DNA of 64,000 nucleotides from Maribacter antarcticus DSM 21422 (lineage in GTDB: Bacteria; Bacteroidota; Bacteroidia; Flavobacteriales; Flavobacteriaceae), in assembly GCF_000621125.1 (NCBI RefSeq), contig NZ_JHZC01000006.1:124001-188000 (forward strand), in the 5' to 3' direction. Positions 1-10,200 of this stretch are shown piece by piece (position 1 is the first letter of the stretch; every line of letters begins with the position of its first letter). Below the pieces are notes generated by a model. It was not told the DNA's origin. It ran no database searches and saw nothing but the letters and a program-made list of their open reading frames with translations. A program made the translations under genes and the position numbers.

Positions 1-876
1 ATTGAGTTTGTCTGCGAGGGTGTTTAGCTTAATATCGAAATCAAGAAACAGCTGTTCTTTTCTAACGCTTTCTTCAATTTGTTTGAACAGATTAAAAGAG
101 TCAGAAAGGGATGACTTTGCATACTTTTTCTTTGTTGCTTGCGGTAAATCATCAAAAGAACCTGTAAAAGCAAAAACAGGTAAATACATAATCGAATATG
201 CGAAAATAAAGAAGAAAATGGATAACAAAAACGTTTCAATCTTCATATAGAATTCAAGGGCCTCAATACTATCAGTGTTTAGAACCGTATTGAACCCACT
301 TGCGAATTGTAACACAATAAATAACAGTATCAATATTTTGATCCACTGATAATTTAGCTGTTCTGATCTATCTAAAACTAGAAAAAGCGGTGCTCTTTGC
401 AGTTTTATATACCCCAAGACCAATAAAAGAATGTTTATGATAGTGGATACAAGATATTCTAATTCTATCCAAAACCAAACACCATAGTCACCAGCAGATG
501 CAATTATTTCGTTAACAGTGTCATACTCCAATATAGGTAGAAAAAGAGACCAACGGATAAGGGTATATACTATTAATAGTAAAACCCACTTTTTAAGATT
601 AACCGCTGTTTTTGTAAATAATGCAATAAAATAGTAGAATAGGGGACCAATAACATGGTATAATAGGTAAGAACCACCCGAATAAAGACTGTTTATATCA
701 AGTTTGAGCGATAAATAATAATCGAATGACGTATAGGCATATAAAAATACCAATGCACTCAATACCAGCCTTATTTTTTTATCATTGCCCAGGCCTGATT
801 TTCTTGATAGTATGAAAATACCCAAGAGTAGTCCGAGTATTGAACTAAGTATAGGAGAAACATCCAATAAATTCAT
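1..876 (-). CDS. Membrane-anchored AraC-family regulator, C-terminus beyond the window edge
   Basis: An uninterrupted reading frame starts at ATG 876-874 and runs off the left edge after 292 codons. About 220 residues form seven or so hydrophobic segments (for example LVLSALVFLYAYTSF and ILILLFIVLQFASGF). A charged linker follows, and then the start of a helix-turn-helix domain: FLDFDIKLNTLADKLN resembles the first helices of the AraC domain in membrane AraC regulators common in Flavobacteriia. In that family the membrane part senses an unknown signal and the cytoplasmic HTH binds DNA. Only the beginning of the HTH is visible, so the DNA-binding residues cannot be checked. The next element to the right is an IS3 relic, so the gene has no obvious operon partner inside the window. 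Confidence 0.75.
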   Translation of the reverse strand, partial: MNLLDVSPILSSILGLLLGIFILSRKSGLGNDKKIRLVLSALVFLYAYTSFDYYLSLKLDINSLYSGGSYLLYHVIGPLFYYFIALFTKTAVNLKKWVLLLIVYTLIRWSLFLPILEYDTVNEIIASAGDYGVWFWIELEYLVSTIINILLLVLGYIKLQRAPLFLVLDRSEQLNYQWIKILILLFIVLQFASGFNTVLNTDSIEALEFYMKIETFLLSIFFFIFAYSIMYLPVFAFTGSFDDLPQATKKKYAKSSLSDSFNLFKQIEESVRKEQLFLDFDIKLNTLADKLN

Positions 877-1116
877 TGAAACACATTTATTCTGGTGTAA
901 AAATACAGTTGTTTTAGTTACTAATAATAAAAGTGGTTTTAAATGGATAATAATTACAATTTTTTGATAAAAAAGGTGATTCAATCCTTTTAGATGTTTA
1001 GCCTGTTGTGAAGATTTGTCAGTCAGTAAACTATCATTTAGTTTAAATAGATGGCCGTGTTAAGAAATCGCTTTTGGATTGGACTTGTAACAAAAAAATG
1101 AAAAATTAGACAAGAG

Positions 1117-2285
1117 TTATGCTGCTACATTTTGATTATACATTTCTAGTTCAAATTCTTTAATAGTTTTATACCCCAAAGTGGAGTGTATTCTTCGTCT
1201 CTTATACCATGTTTCGATTCATTGAAAAACAGATAGCTCTGCTTCAGATTTAAGGCTGTAATTGTGTTTATATACCCTTTCTACTTTCAAACTATTAAAG
1301 AATGATTTAGCTTCAGTATTATCCCAACAGGTACCTTTTCTGCTCCTACTTTGTTTTACCAATCCATTATCGCTTTTTAGACTATTGGTAAATTTATAAC
1401 TAGCATATGGAGATGCTCTATCTGAGTTAAAAATAAATTGTTCTGTAATTACATTAGATTTTATAGCCATATGCCATGCAGCAATAATGGTATCCTGTGT
1501 TGTTACATTATCGCTCATAGACCAGCCAACGACTTTTCTACTGAACAAATCAATAATAACAGTTAAAAACATCCAACCCTGTTTGGTTTGCATATAGGTG
1601 ATCTCCGATACCAAGACCTGGTTGTCCCCAAAAACCTTAAAGTCCTGGTTAAGGCTATTGGATGCTATGGGGTAGTTGTGTTTGCTGTTTGTAGTAATCT
1701 TGAATTTACGTTTCCTTCTAGAAAACAGATTATTGACCCTCATTATCCTAACTACCCTGGGTCTTGAGACACGAGGACCTCTTTTTAACAATTCCGCTTT
1801 AACTCTAGGAGCGCCATAACCTCCAAAGCTACCTTCGAAAATATCACGGATAGCCGTGGTTATGACCTCTTTCGGATGGACCCCGTCCTAACTAATTGTA
1901 ACACCCACTTTTACTTATCTTGAACATTTTGCACATCTTCTGAAGCTGGAAATTTAAATTTATGGGGTTTTACAAACCTATATTTCTCCAGTCTCCCTAG
2001 GAGAAGATGGTTTTTACATTTTTTTGGATGTCGCGCTCTAATTCGGCATTCCTTACCCTTTTCTTCCACTCGGCTATTTTACGTTGCTCATCTGTAAGTT
2101 AGGATTCCCCTCGCCAGAAAAACTGTTCTAGTCATATGTTCCCGATTCCCTTCGCCAAAGGCTCAATACGGATGTTGGTGCACCCAGCTCTTTACATATT
2201 TCTAGAACTTAACTAGATGCGTAAGCAAGTTCTACATCATTTTACTTAAAAGCTACGGTGTACTTTCTTTTTTCTCTCGATGTTT
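1117..2285 (-). pseudogene. Degenerate IS3-family insertion sequence (transposase orfA and orfB relics)
   Basis: On the minus strand the region encodes a recognisable but broken IS3 transposase. A 190-residue open stretch (1219-1791) carries the integrase core, with VSEITYMQT..GWMFLTVIIDLFSRKVVGW, then DNGLVKQSRSRKGTCWDN. The frame continues past an in-frame TGA at about 1219 as IETWYKRRRIHSTLGY to a TAA at 1117, so the true C-terminus lies beyond the stop. Upstream, FGGYGAPRVKAELLKRGP and an orfA helix-turn-helix relic (ELGAPTSVLSLWRRESG) are split by several stops and frameshifts out to about 2285. The element cannot move by itself. Candidate terminal sequences sharing AAAAAAATG occur at 1092-1100 and, inverted, near 2350-2358, but this match is weak and the ends are not established. 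Confidence 0.85.
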
Positions 2286-2520
2286 TATAAATATAATTTA
2301 AATAGTCAAGATGCTCTTAACTTTATGTCTGGTTAAATAATAGTACGTCCATTTTTTTACGTAACTATTTCAAGAGACGCTAATAAGACAATACACTATT
2401 AATCCATTTGTCGACACTTAAATGCATATCGTATGTAGAAAACCTATTATTCAAAAGACTTAATACTTGATTTTTAAAAAATAAATTAATTTCATATTAA
2501 CTAAAATAATTTTAGAAATT

Positions 2521-2925
2521 TTGAAAAAAAAATTAAATATTTTATTGATTGAAGATAATGCTATAGAAGTAATAAAAATGGAAAGAACCATTTTATCATT
2601 AAAATTAAATCATAAAATAACCGCAGTTAAATCTGCAGATGAAGCGTTTATAATTTTAGAACAAAAAGAGTATTTTCCAGATATTATTTTATTGGATTTA
2701 AACATGCCAAAAATTAGTGGGATAGAATTTTTATCAGCCTTTAAAAGCAACGATGATTTAAGACATATTCCAATAGTCATTTTAACAACATCAGATTTTC
2801 AAAAAGATAGAGAAGAATGCTATAGGATTGGTATTGCTGGCTATATTTTAAAGCCTTTAAAATATAAAGATTATGTTAAAAAAATAGATGTAGTTTTATC
2901 TTATTGGTGTATAAATGAATTATAA
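2521..2925 (+). CDS. Single-domain response regulator (Rcp1/CheY-like receiver)
   Basis: The 134-residue protein is a lone receiver domain. The acidic pocket is E11-D12, the phospho-acceptor is D59 in LLDLNMP, the switch residue is T89 in VILTTSD, and the conserved lysine is K111 in ILKPLK. No output domain is present. The start is a TTG codon; no in-frame ATG lies closer, and the upstream sequence is AT-rich. Related single-domain receivers act as intermediates in phosphorelays or as protein-interaction switches. The next signalling genes are a multi-PAS kinase (3289) and a free-standing Hpt protein (6150). This receiver could therefore carry phosphate between them; that is inference from position. 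The intervening 360 bp hold a decayed ORF and nothing else recognisable. Confidence 0.85.
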   Translation: MKKKLNILLIEDNAIEVIKMERTILSLKLNHKITAVKSADEAFIILEQKEYFPDIILLDLNMPKISGIEFLSAFKSNDDLRHIPIVILTTSDFQKDREECYRIGIAGYILKPLKYKDYVKKIDVVLSYWCINEL

Positions 2926-2985
2926 AATATTAAGATTTAAAGGCATAGTATTGAATAAGTTCTTAAATTAAGTTGAATAAAAATA

Positions 2986-3228
2986 GAGTTTAGAATATAG
3001 GTGCCTAGGGCATTTAGCAACAGACAAAGGTTATATTAAAGTAATTGCCTTTATTGTGGGGCAAACGTACCTAGAAGCATATAAATTTATTCTAACACAG
3101 AATTACTGACCTTTATTATTGAATAAAAATAGGGGGTTTATTCGTTTTAAATCAATTGGAGCCGTGCATCATTTTGGACTTGGATTAATAAATAAAATGC
3201 TTGAGCAGTTTAAAATAACGCAGTAATT
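2986..3228 (+). pseudogene. Decayed ORF fragment of unknown family
   Basis: One frame reads coherently from about 2986 to a TAA at 3226-3228 with a single internal TGA. It gives GHLATDKGYIKVIAFIVG, then, after the TGA, NKNRGFIRFKSIGAVHHF and a C-terminal amphipathic helix. There is no convincing start codon. Reading continuity on both sides of the stop suggests a former gene, not random sequence. I do not recognise the family. It may be a leftover of a gene that stood between the receiver and the kinase, or a relic of the mobile DNA to the left. Confidence 0.35.
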
Positions 3229-3288
3229 ATTTTTGAAAAAAAATAAAAAAAGGGGTTCAGTAGTAAAATTCATGATTAAACAACATTA

Positions 3289-6147
3289 ATGAACCAAGAT
3301 AAAATAGACCTACTACAAAGAAATTTAAAAAGAGAAAAAGCAGCAAGAATAGCGGCTGAAAAAATAGCGGAAAATAAACATAATGATTTATACCTTTCAG
3401 AGGAACTTAAAAAAACAAATTTAGCGCTAGAGAATCTTTTAGAGCAAAAATCTTCTCAATTAGAAGGAGTTTTCGAAAATATTAATGATGGTTACATTCT
3501 AATAGATATGTTCGGCAATATTGTAAAAATGAATGACATTGCCACTGACTTTTTTGGATATAATATTGAAAAAGAAAAATGTAATGTTTCTAATTTAATA
3601 TATCCCGAAGATTTAGAATATGGAATTAGGTCATTTAATATTTTAAAGGAAAAAGGTGTATTCACTAATTATAGGACAAGAATATTAAGTAAAGATAAAC
3701 GAGTAAAGTGGGTTCAAATTAACGGAAACGTAATTGTTGACAAGGAAAATAAGCCCACCGGAGCACAAGGAATTATTAGAGATATCACCTCTGAAAAAAA
3801 AGCGGAAGATTTATTGATTGAATCAGAAAACAGGTTGTCATCTGTTATTAAAAATTTAGAAAGTGCCGTATTGCTAGAAGATGAAAATAGAAAAATAATC
3901 CTAGTAAATAATAAATTTTGTGAGCTGTTCAATATACCTATTTCGCCAAATTTATTAAAAGGAGAAGACTGTTCTTCTGCTGCAAATGATAGTAAAAGCC
4001 TATTCAAACACCCAGAAGAATTTACCTCTAGAGTGACAAGCATCTTAGAAATAAAACAACAAGTTTTAGGAGATGAATTAAGTATGGTCGATGGAAAAAT
4101 CTTAGAACGAGACTTTATTCCTATTTTAAAAGGAGAGCAATACAAAGGGAATCTCTGGACTTATAAAGATATAACATTAAGAAAAAAATACAGAGAGAGT
4201 CTAGAAGTCCAAAAAGAAAATTATAGCAATATTATTGCGAATATGAATCTTGGATTAGTAGAGTTAAATACGTATGATGAGATTTTATTTGTCAATCAAA
4301 GTTTTCTTCAAATGTCTGGTTACTCCCAAAAAGAACTTTTAGGTAAAAAAGCTAAAGAAGTATTTGAACCGGTATACGATGCTGATTCTACCAAAACAGA
4401 AAAGGATAAACTGAATAAAAGTGAATCTAACTCCTACGAATTTAAAATAAAAAATAAGTCTGGTGCTATTAGAAATTTGTTAGTGAGTGGCGCACCTAAC
4501 TATAATATTAAAGGAAATTCTATTGGTTTTATTGAAATTTATTTAGATGTTACAGAGGCCAGAAAAAATGCGCAATTAATCCAAGAAAAAAAGGAAGAGT
4601 TAGATACTATTGTAAATAATTCTTCAATAGGTATAGCTTTAACTCGGCATGGTCGGATTATAAGAACCAACGCTGCACTTCAATATATGCTTGGATTTTC
4701 TGAGACAGAATTAAATACATTTGCAATAAGGGATTTATCCTTTGCCGAAGATTCTCACTCTTTTAAACTATATATAGAACAGATTACTGCAAACGAAATT
4801 GATAATTTTACTTTCACAAAAAGGTATAAAAAGAAAGACGGTTCTGTTATTTGGACAAAGACTAATGTGAATGTTGTAAGGGATAAAGATGGAAATATAA
4901 AGCACCAAGTAACGTTCATTGAAGATATTACCTCAAATAGAGAAAAAACCCTTATAATCGATTTAATAAATAATCTTACCAAATCAATATTAGGTAAAAC
5001 AGATATTGTTGAGATTGCCTGGGAAATTGTAAATAATATTGCAGCGTATTTAGACAGTGACGATTGCGTTATTTATTTGGTAGATCACGAAAAAGAAACT
5101 ACAGAACAGATAGCAGTTTATGGGTCTAAATTAAATGATGACAATACAATTATTAATAAGTTGTTTATTCAAAAAGGAACTGGAATTGTCGGTAGTGTTG
5201 CAAAATCGGGGAAATCCGAACTCATAAACGACACGTCTAAAGACGACCGTTACGTAAAGGATGATGAAAGGCGTTTTTCTGAAATAACAGTGCCTATTGT
5301 GAGTAACGGTATCGTAATTGGAATTATTGATTCTGAGCATAAGGACAAAAATCATTACACAGAGGAGCATATTAAAACATTAGAGAGTATTGCCAGCTTA
5401 GCCGCTATAAAATTAAGAACTGCAATAAGCATAAGGGAACATAAAAAAGTGGAACATCGGAATCAACAGTTACTTGTGAAATTGGAAAAAAGTAATAATG
5501 AATTAAATGAATATGCCCATATAGTCTCTCATGATTTAAAATCTCCTTTAAGAAGTATTGATGCATTGGTTTCTTGGATTAAAATGGATAACGAAGGTTT
5601 ATTTGATGAATCTACGCTTCAGAATTTTGATTTAATTGAAGACACTTTAGAAAAGATGGAACAATTAATTTCAGATATTCTTTTTTATTCTAGTATCGAT
5701 GGGACTGCTTCAGAAAAACGAGATGTAAATTTAAATATTGTTTTAGAAAACGTACAAAAAATTATTTTTATTCCAGAAAACATAACAGTTCGAGTACTTA
5801 ATAAATTACCTTCAGTAAGAGGTGATAAAATTAAATTCCAACAACTTTTTCAAAATTTAATTAGTAATGCTATTAAATTTAATGATAAGAAAAAAGGCAT
5901 TGTTCAAATAGACGTTTTAGAAAATAAATCATTTTATCAATTTTCAGTAAAAGACAATGGAATTGGAATTGAAAAAGTTTATGTGGATAAAATTTTTAAA
6001 CTTTTCCATTCATTAAAAGCAAATAAAGAATCATCAGGTATTGGGCTTTCCATTGTAAAAAAAATAGTTTATTTATATCAAGGTGAAATTTGGATAGAAT
6101 CTAAACCAAAAATAGGAACAACTTTTTATTTTACATTAAAAAAATAG
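3289..6147 (+). CDS. Multi-PAS/GAF sensor histidine kinase
   Basis: A 952-residue kinase with no transmembrane segment, so cytoplasmic sensing is expected. It starts with a coiled coil (about 1-60), followed by four PAS-type domains (about 60-180, 185-305, 310-430 and 440-560, several ending in the PAC-like pattern GxIxDIT). A GAF domain follows (about 575-720, ending IASLAAIKL). The HisKA phosphorylation site is H748 in IVSHDLKSPLRS. The HATPase domain (about 840-952) has its N box (NLISNAIKF), G1 box (KDNGIGI) and G2 box (SSGIGLSIVKK). There is no receiver at the C-terminus. Two bases separate it from the Hpt gene, so they are surely co-transcribed. Its partner is probably the receiver at 2521 or the LytTR regulator at 6473. 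The ligands of the PAS and GAF domains are unknown. Confidence 0.92.
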   Translation: MNQDKIDLLQRNLKREKAARIAAEKIAENKHNDLYLSEELKKTNLALENLLEQKSSQLEGVFENINDGYILIDMFGNIVKMNDIATDFFGYNIEKEKCNVSNLIYPEDLEYGIRSFNILKEKGVFTNYRTRILSKDKRVKWVQINGNVIVDKENKPTGAQGIIRDITSEKKAEDLLIESENRLSSVIKNLESAVLLEDENRKIILVNNKFCELFNIPISPNLLKGEDCSSAANDSKSLFKHPEEFTSRVTSILEIKQQVLGDELSMVDGKILERDFIPILKGEQYKGNLWTYKDITLRKKYRESLEVQKENYSNIIANMNLGLVELNTYDEILFVNQSFLQMSGYSQKELLGKKAKEVFEPVYDADSTKTEKDKLNKSESNSYEFKIKNKSGAIRNLLVSGAPNYNIKGNSIGFIEIYLDVTEARKNAQLIQEKKEELDTIVNNSSIGIALTRHGRIIRTNAALQYMLGFSETELNTFAIRDLSFAEDSHSFKLYIEQITANEIDNFTFTKRYKKKDGSVIWTKTNVNVVRDKDGNIKHQVTFIEDITSNREKTLIIDLINNLTKSILGKTDIVEIAWEIVNNIAAYLDSDDCVIYLVDHEKETTEQIAVYGSKLNDDNTIINKLFIQKGTGIVGSVAKSGKSELINDTSKDDRYVKDDERRFSEITVPIVSNGIVIGIIDSEHKDKNHYTEEHIKTLESIASLAAIKLRTAISIREHKKVEHRNQQLLVKLEKSNNELNEYAHIVSHDLKSPLRSIDALVSWIKMDNEGLFDESTLQNFDLIEDTLEKMEQLISDILFYSSIDGTASEKRDVNLNIVLENVQKIIFIPENITVRVLNKLPSVRGDKIKFQQLFQNLISNAIKFNDKKKGIVQIDVLENKSFYQFSVKDNGIGIEKVYVDKIFKLFHSLKANKESSGIGLSIVKKIVYLYQGEIWIESKPKIGTTFYFTLKK

Positions 6148-6149
6148 TC

Positions 6150-6467
6150 ATGGAAAAGCCTAACTTAGAATATGTAGAAGAGCTGGCAAGCGGAGATGAA
6201 TCTATAAGGGAAAGGCTTATAAATGTTATAAAAAACGAGTTTATTGAAGAAAAAGAAGAGTATTATAAAAGTTTAAAAAATAAGGACTATAAAAAAATAG
6301 CAGAGAATGTTCATTGCCTTAAACATAAAATTAGTATATTAAGCTTAGATAAAAGTTATAAAATAGCTAACGAATTTGAACATAATCTAAGAAAACTTAA
6401 TTTAGATAAAGTTGAAGATTTTGAAAAAATTTTAGTAGTTATTTCATATTATTTGAAAACTATTTAA
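6150..6467 (+). CDS. Free-standing Hpt (histidine phosphotransfer) protein
   Basis: The 105-residue, all-helical, charged protein has the Hpt signature around H55 (NVHCLKHKISILSL), which matches the HxLKG-type phosphotransfer helix, followed by a fourth helix (YKIANEFEHNLRKLN). Hpt proteins relay phosphate from one receiver to another. The gene begins two bases after the kinase stop and ends five bases before the LytTR regulator gene, so the three form one operon. Because the kinase has no receiver of its own, the Hpt needs an intermediate receiver, and the single-domain protein at 2521 is the nearest candidate. The residue after the usual HxLK is His instead of Gly, a small departure from the consensus. 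Confidence 0.8.
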   Translation: MEKPNLEYVEELASGDESIRERLINVIKNEFIEEKEEYYKSLKNKDYKKIAENVHCLKHKISILSLDKSYKIANEFEHNLRKLNLDKVEDFEKILVVISYYLKTI

Positions 6468-6472
6468 ATTTT

Positions 6473-7171
6473 ATGAAATGTATTATTGTAGATGATGAAC
6501 AAATGGCAAGAGTTATTATTAGAACTCTTTGTGATAAAATAAAGTCTATAAAAGTTGTTGATGAATTTTCAAACGCAATGCAAGCAATCAAGTTTTTGAA
6601 TGCAAACGAGATAGACCTTATTTTTTTGGATATTCATATGCCAGATTTTAATGGATTGGACCTTATTAAAACAATTAAGAATCCACCAAAAATAATTTTA
6701 ACAACTTCAGATTCAGAATTTGCTTTAGAAGCATTTGAGTATGGTTTTATCATAGATTATTTACTGAAACCTGTTGGTTTTTTAAGATTCCAAAAAGCGA
6801 TACTAAAAGCCCAAATACATGCAAGTACTTCAAGTGATATTAAATTAGGTTTGGAAATAGAAAATGATTTTTATGTTAATATTGATAGGCGTCTTGTAAA
6901 AATAGATTTGGCAGGTATTTACCTCGTAAAAGCAGAACGCGATTATATTGAAATAAAAACTGAAACCGGAAATTATAGGGTTCATTCTACACTAAAAAAA
7001 ATAGAAGAGAAATTACCAGATTCTTTATTCTTAAAAATCCACAGATCTTTTATCATTAATATTAAAAAAATTATTGATATCGAAGATAATAGCGTCTTGA
7101 TAAAGAAAGATGTTATTCCTGTAAGTAGATCAAAACGTCCAGAATTAATGAAGCGTTTAGATTTACTTTAA
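6473..7171 (+). CDS. LytTR-family response regulator
   Basis: A 232-residue DNA-binding response regulator. The receiver (1-120) has D7-D8, phospho-acceptor D53 in LIFLDIHMP, the switch TT in ILTTSD, and KP in YLLKPVGF. The LytTR domain (about 130-232) has the typical IYLVKAERDYIEIKT and FLKIHRSFIINIKKI segments. LytTR regulators bind direct repeats upstream of target promoters. As the last gene of the kinase-Hpt operon it is the likely transcriptional output. The next gene downstream, a large secreted ice-binding-type protein on the same strand, is the nearest candidate target. A strong inverted repeat separates the two, so read-through is unlikely. Confidence 0.92.
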   Translation: MKCIIVDDEQMARVIIRTLCDKIKSIKVVDEFSNAMQAIKFLNANEIDLIFLDIHMPDFNGLDLIKTIKNPPKIILTTSDSEFALEAFEYGFIIDYLLKPVGFLRFQKAILKAQIHASTSSDIKLGLEIENDFYVNIDRRLVKIDLAGIYLVKAERDYIEIKTETGNYRVHSTLKKIEEKLPDSLFLKIHRSFIINIKKIIDIEDNSVLIKKDVIPVSRSKRPELMKRLDLL

Positions 7172-7174
7172 CAG

Positions 7175-7227
7175 TTCGTCTAAACATATCTTACCTTTAG
7201 TCTACCGTTAAAGGTGGTAAAGACGAA
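7175..7227 (+). terminator. Hairpin between signalling operon and secreted protein gene
   Basis: An outer stem TTCGTCT (7175-7181) pairs perfectly with AGACGAA (7221-7227), and inside it TTACCTTTA pairs with TAAAGGT-G-TAA. It lies just after the stop of the LytTR gene. No long T-run follows, so it could also be a bidirectional structure or a regulator-binding region. Confidence 0.5.
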
Positions 7228-7281
7228 TATTAATAATTTCATTTATTTTACCAAGTATATTTATGATATAAAATTTATATC

Positions 7282-10200
7282 ATGAAAAAACTACTGTTTA
7301 TTTTTTTATCCACCGCAATGATTTCTTTTCAGGCTGAAAGTTATAAATTTAATTCTACTGTTTATGAATATGAAGAGGATACCTCTGGATTTTTAGTAAA
7401 TCCGTTTAACTTAAAAAGTAATAGTTCATCATTAATTGATATTGATTTTGGTACCGTAGCTGATTTTATGTTATTTACTGGTGTTGGCGCAGTCGCCAAT
7501 ACAGGGATTTCTACAATTACAGGTAATGTTGGTTCAAATGCTGGAGCAATAGCTGGTTTTGGAGCGCCTTCAGTTTTAAACGGTGTTATAGAGAATTCGA
7601 ATTCAGTTACTGCACAAGCCTATGCGGATTTAGAAGTTGCTTGTCTTCAACTTCAAAGTTTAACAGCAACAATAACTGATCATAGTGGAATTTTTGGTAG
7701 TGTAGATGGGGAGACTATTTACCCTGGCGTTTACGGTATTGCAGCTGCTGTTGCAATTACAGGAACGCTTACTTTAGATGCTCAGGGAGATCCTGACGCT
7801 ATGTTTATCTTTAAAATTACTGGAGCACTTAATTCAGTTGCTGGAGCTACAGTTCTTCTAGCAAACGAGGCTTCGTCAGCTAATGTTTTTTGGATTGCTG
7901 TTGGTGCTGTTGGTTTGGGGGCAAACACAACAATGATTGGTACGGCAATAGCTTATCCAGGGGCAGTTTCATTAGGGGCAGGCGGTGCTATAGAAGGAAG
8001 GTTGTACGCAACTGTTGGCGCTATAGCAACAAATTCCTTCGAAGCTACAATTCCAGTAGCTGTGCCAACGTATAATTATTTGGGTGAATATACTTCGAAT
8101 GGTACTCCGCTTTATTTAGAAGATCCAAAAGATATTGTTTCACAAGTAACTCAAGAAGCTATAAGTAATTCACTTCCAGATAATTATCCTGTTCCAGACT
8201 ATAACCCACAGTATATTACTTCTGGCTATGATACAGATGTTAAAATTGAAGGAAATACAGACCTATGGGTAACATTTATAAATGAGGGAGTTGAATTTAA
8301 AAATGTTTTAGGGTTTTATACCTATGATTTAAATAACCAATCGGCTACAGCGCCAACAAAAGATGAAATAACAATTATTTTCCCAAACGTTTCTGAGTTG
8401 GGTAGTGGAGGTGGATTGGAAGTCGGAGACAAAGTTAAAATTGGAACTTTTGAAGCAGGAACAGGAATCGGTTGGGTACTACTTGCAGATGCTTGGAGTT
8501 CAGCTGATGGTGCTATTGGTGATGGGTTATGGAATTTGTATTCAAATCCAGATTATAATCCAGAAAGTGATGCGACTTTAAGATATCATAATGTGTTGCT
8601 AGAAGATTCAGTCAATGAAAGAATTATTTTAGGTTTTGAAGATATTAAAAGAGACGATATTTCTTGCGATAACGATTTTAATGACGCTATTTTTTATGTA
8701 ACTGCAAGTGCTTATGAAGGAATAAGCACAAATAATTTTGCAGATATAAGTAATTCTTACGGAATAACATCAGGTAATGAAGCTGGGTTAGAAAGTACTG
8801 GTTCTCTAGCCAACCTAATTGCGAAAAGAAATTTTAATAGAAAAAAAGAAGGGAATACGTTTAACACTTTAGAAACACAACAAAAATTTACAAAAAACCT
8901 CTCCAAAAAAATAAATCAAATATCCTTAATCAATTATTTGCCAGAAACTGGTATGAATGGAACAGAAATAGCTAAAGTTTCTAGTCCAGATGACTTATTA
9001 GAAATAACCAATGCAGATGAAGTTTTTTCAGTTGATTATTATCAGGGATCCACCAGAGTCTCGGCAGTTTTTGCTACTGCTACAACTAATTCAATTTATG
9101 ACCACTCTAAAGTGATTTGTGATAGATTAAATGGATCTAGCTTAGAAGATGTAAGAACTGTTGTTACAAGAGGTCATCAAATAATTAGTTCAAAAATACT
9201 GCGTGCTACAGGTGAAATAGAATATACCTTAACCTTCTCAATAAAATTAAATAATATAGCAAATGAATTATTTAGTTTTTGGAATATAGATCAATATCCT
9301 ATAGGTAATTATCAAAATTTCCAAATATGGGGAGGTTCTTTTTCGCATGTGTTTTCAATAGCAAACTATATTTTAGATAAGCATACAATAGAAAACAGCC
9401 TAAAAAGTACTGCTGTAGAAAATGTTACACCAAATGTGTTTGTGAAGTCAGGGGCATACTCAAATGGATTTATTAATTTAAATATTATTAACAAAACAAA
9501 AGAAACTTCTGTAAATTTTTATGGAAGTATAGCAGAAACTGAAGTCTCTAGTCGTCATGCTATTAATAGAACATATCCATTACTGGGTAATTATAATGAT
9601 GTGCTATCTATAGATACTAGCGTTCTTTTCGATATTGGTTTCTCTTTACAAGCAAATAATAACGCTCAAAAAGATGCATTGTATTTAGCCGATGGACCTT
9701 GGGGATTAGATTATCTAGATGATTACGCAACTATTAATTTCTTTGATGTTACCACATCTAATATAAACTATTCAGATGAAAATTATGAGGTAGATAGAAA
9801 CCCGAGCATTTCTGGAGAAATAAAAAGAAATATCAATTTATTTAGACATATTTTGCCAGGAAATCAGACATTAAGTGTTATAAATTATAGTTTTATCAAT
9901 TTTTTAATTACCAATACTGAGCCAGTAGAACTTATTATTATGCAGGAAGAAGACAGAATTTGGGAAAATAGAATACGTTATGTGATTCCTGTAAATATGA
10001 CTGAAAAAGACTTTGATATTTCTTTTGCAGATTTTGTGGATGGACATGGTAATTCTGTTGAGATAACTAACATTAAAACAGTTGTGTTTTCAATCATAGG
10101 CGATGACGCTAACGATACCCCTTTTAATATGGCTATCAATAACCTCTCATTTAATACGCAAGGTGTTATGGGCCTTAGCGATGTTTCTGTTGAAAATAAA

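Noticed and set aside
2-250. Plus-strand ORF at the left edge
   Set aside because: It is the shadow of the membrane AraC-type gene on the minus strand, which is open across the whole stretch and has clear domains.
1092-2358. Terminal inverted repeats for the IS3 relic at 1.1-2.3 kb
   Set aside because: Only a nine-base A-rich match is shared, which can arise by chance in this composition.
7890-8075. Short ORF rich in Trp and Cys
   Set aside because: It lies inside the DUF3494 domain in another frame.
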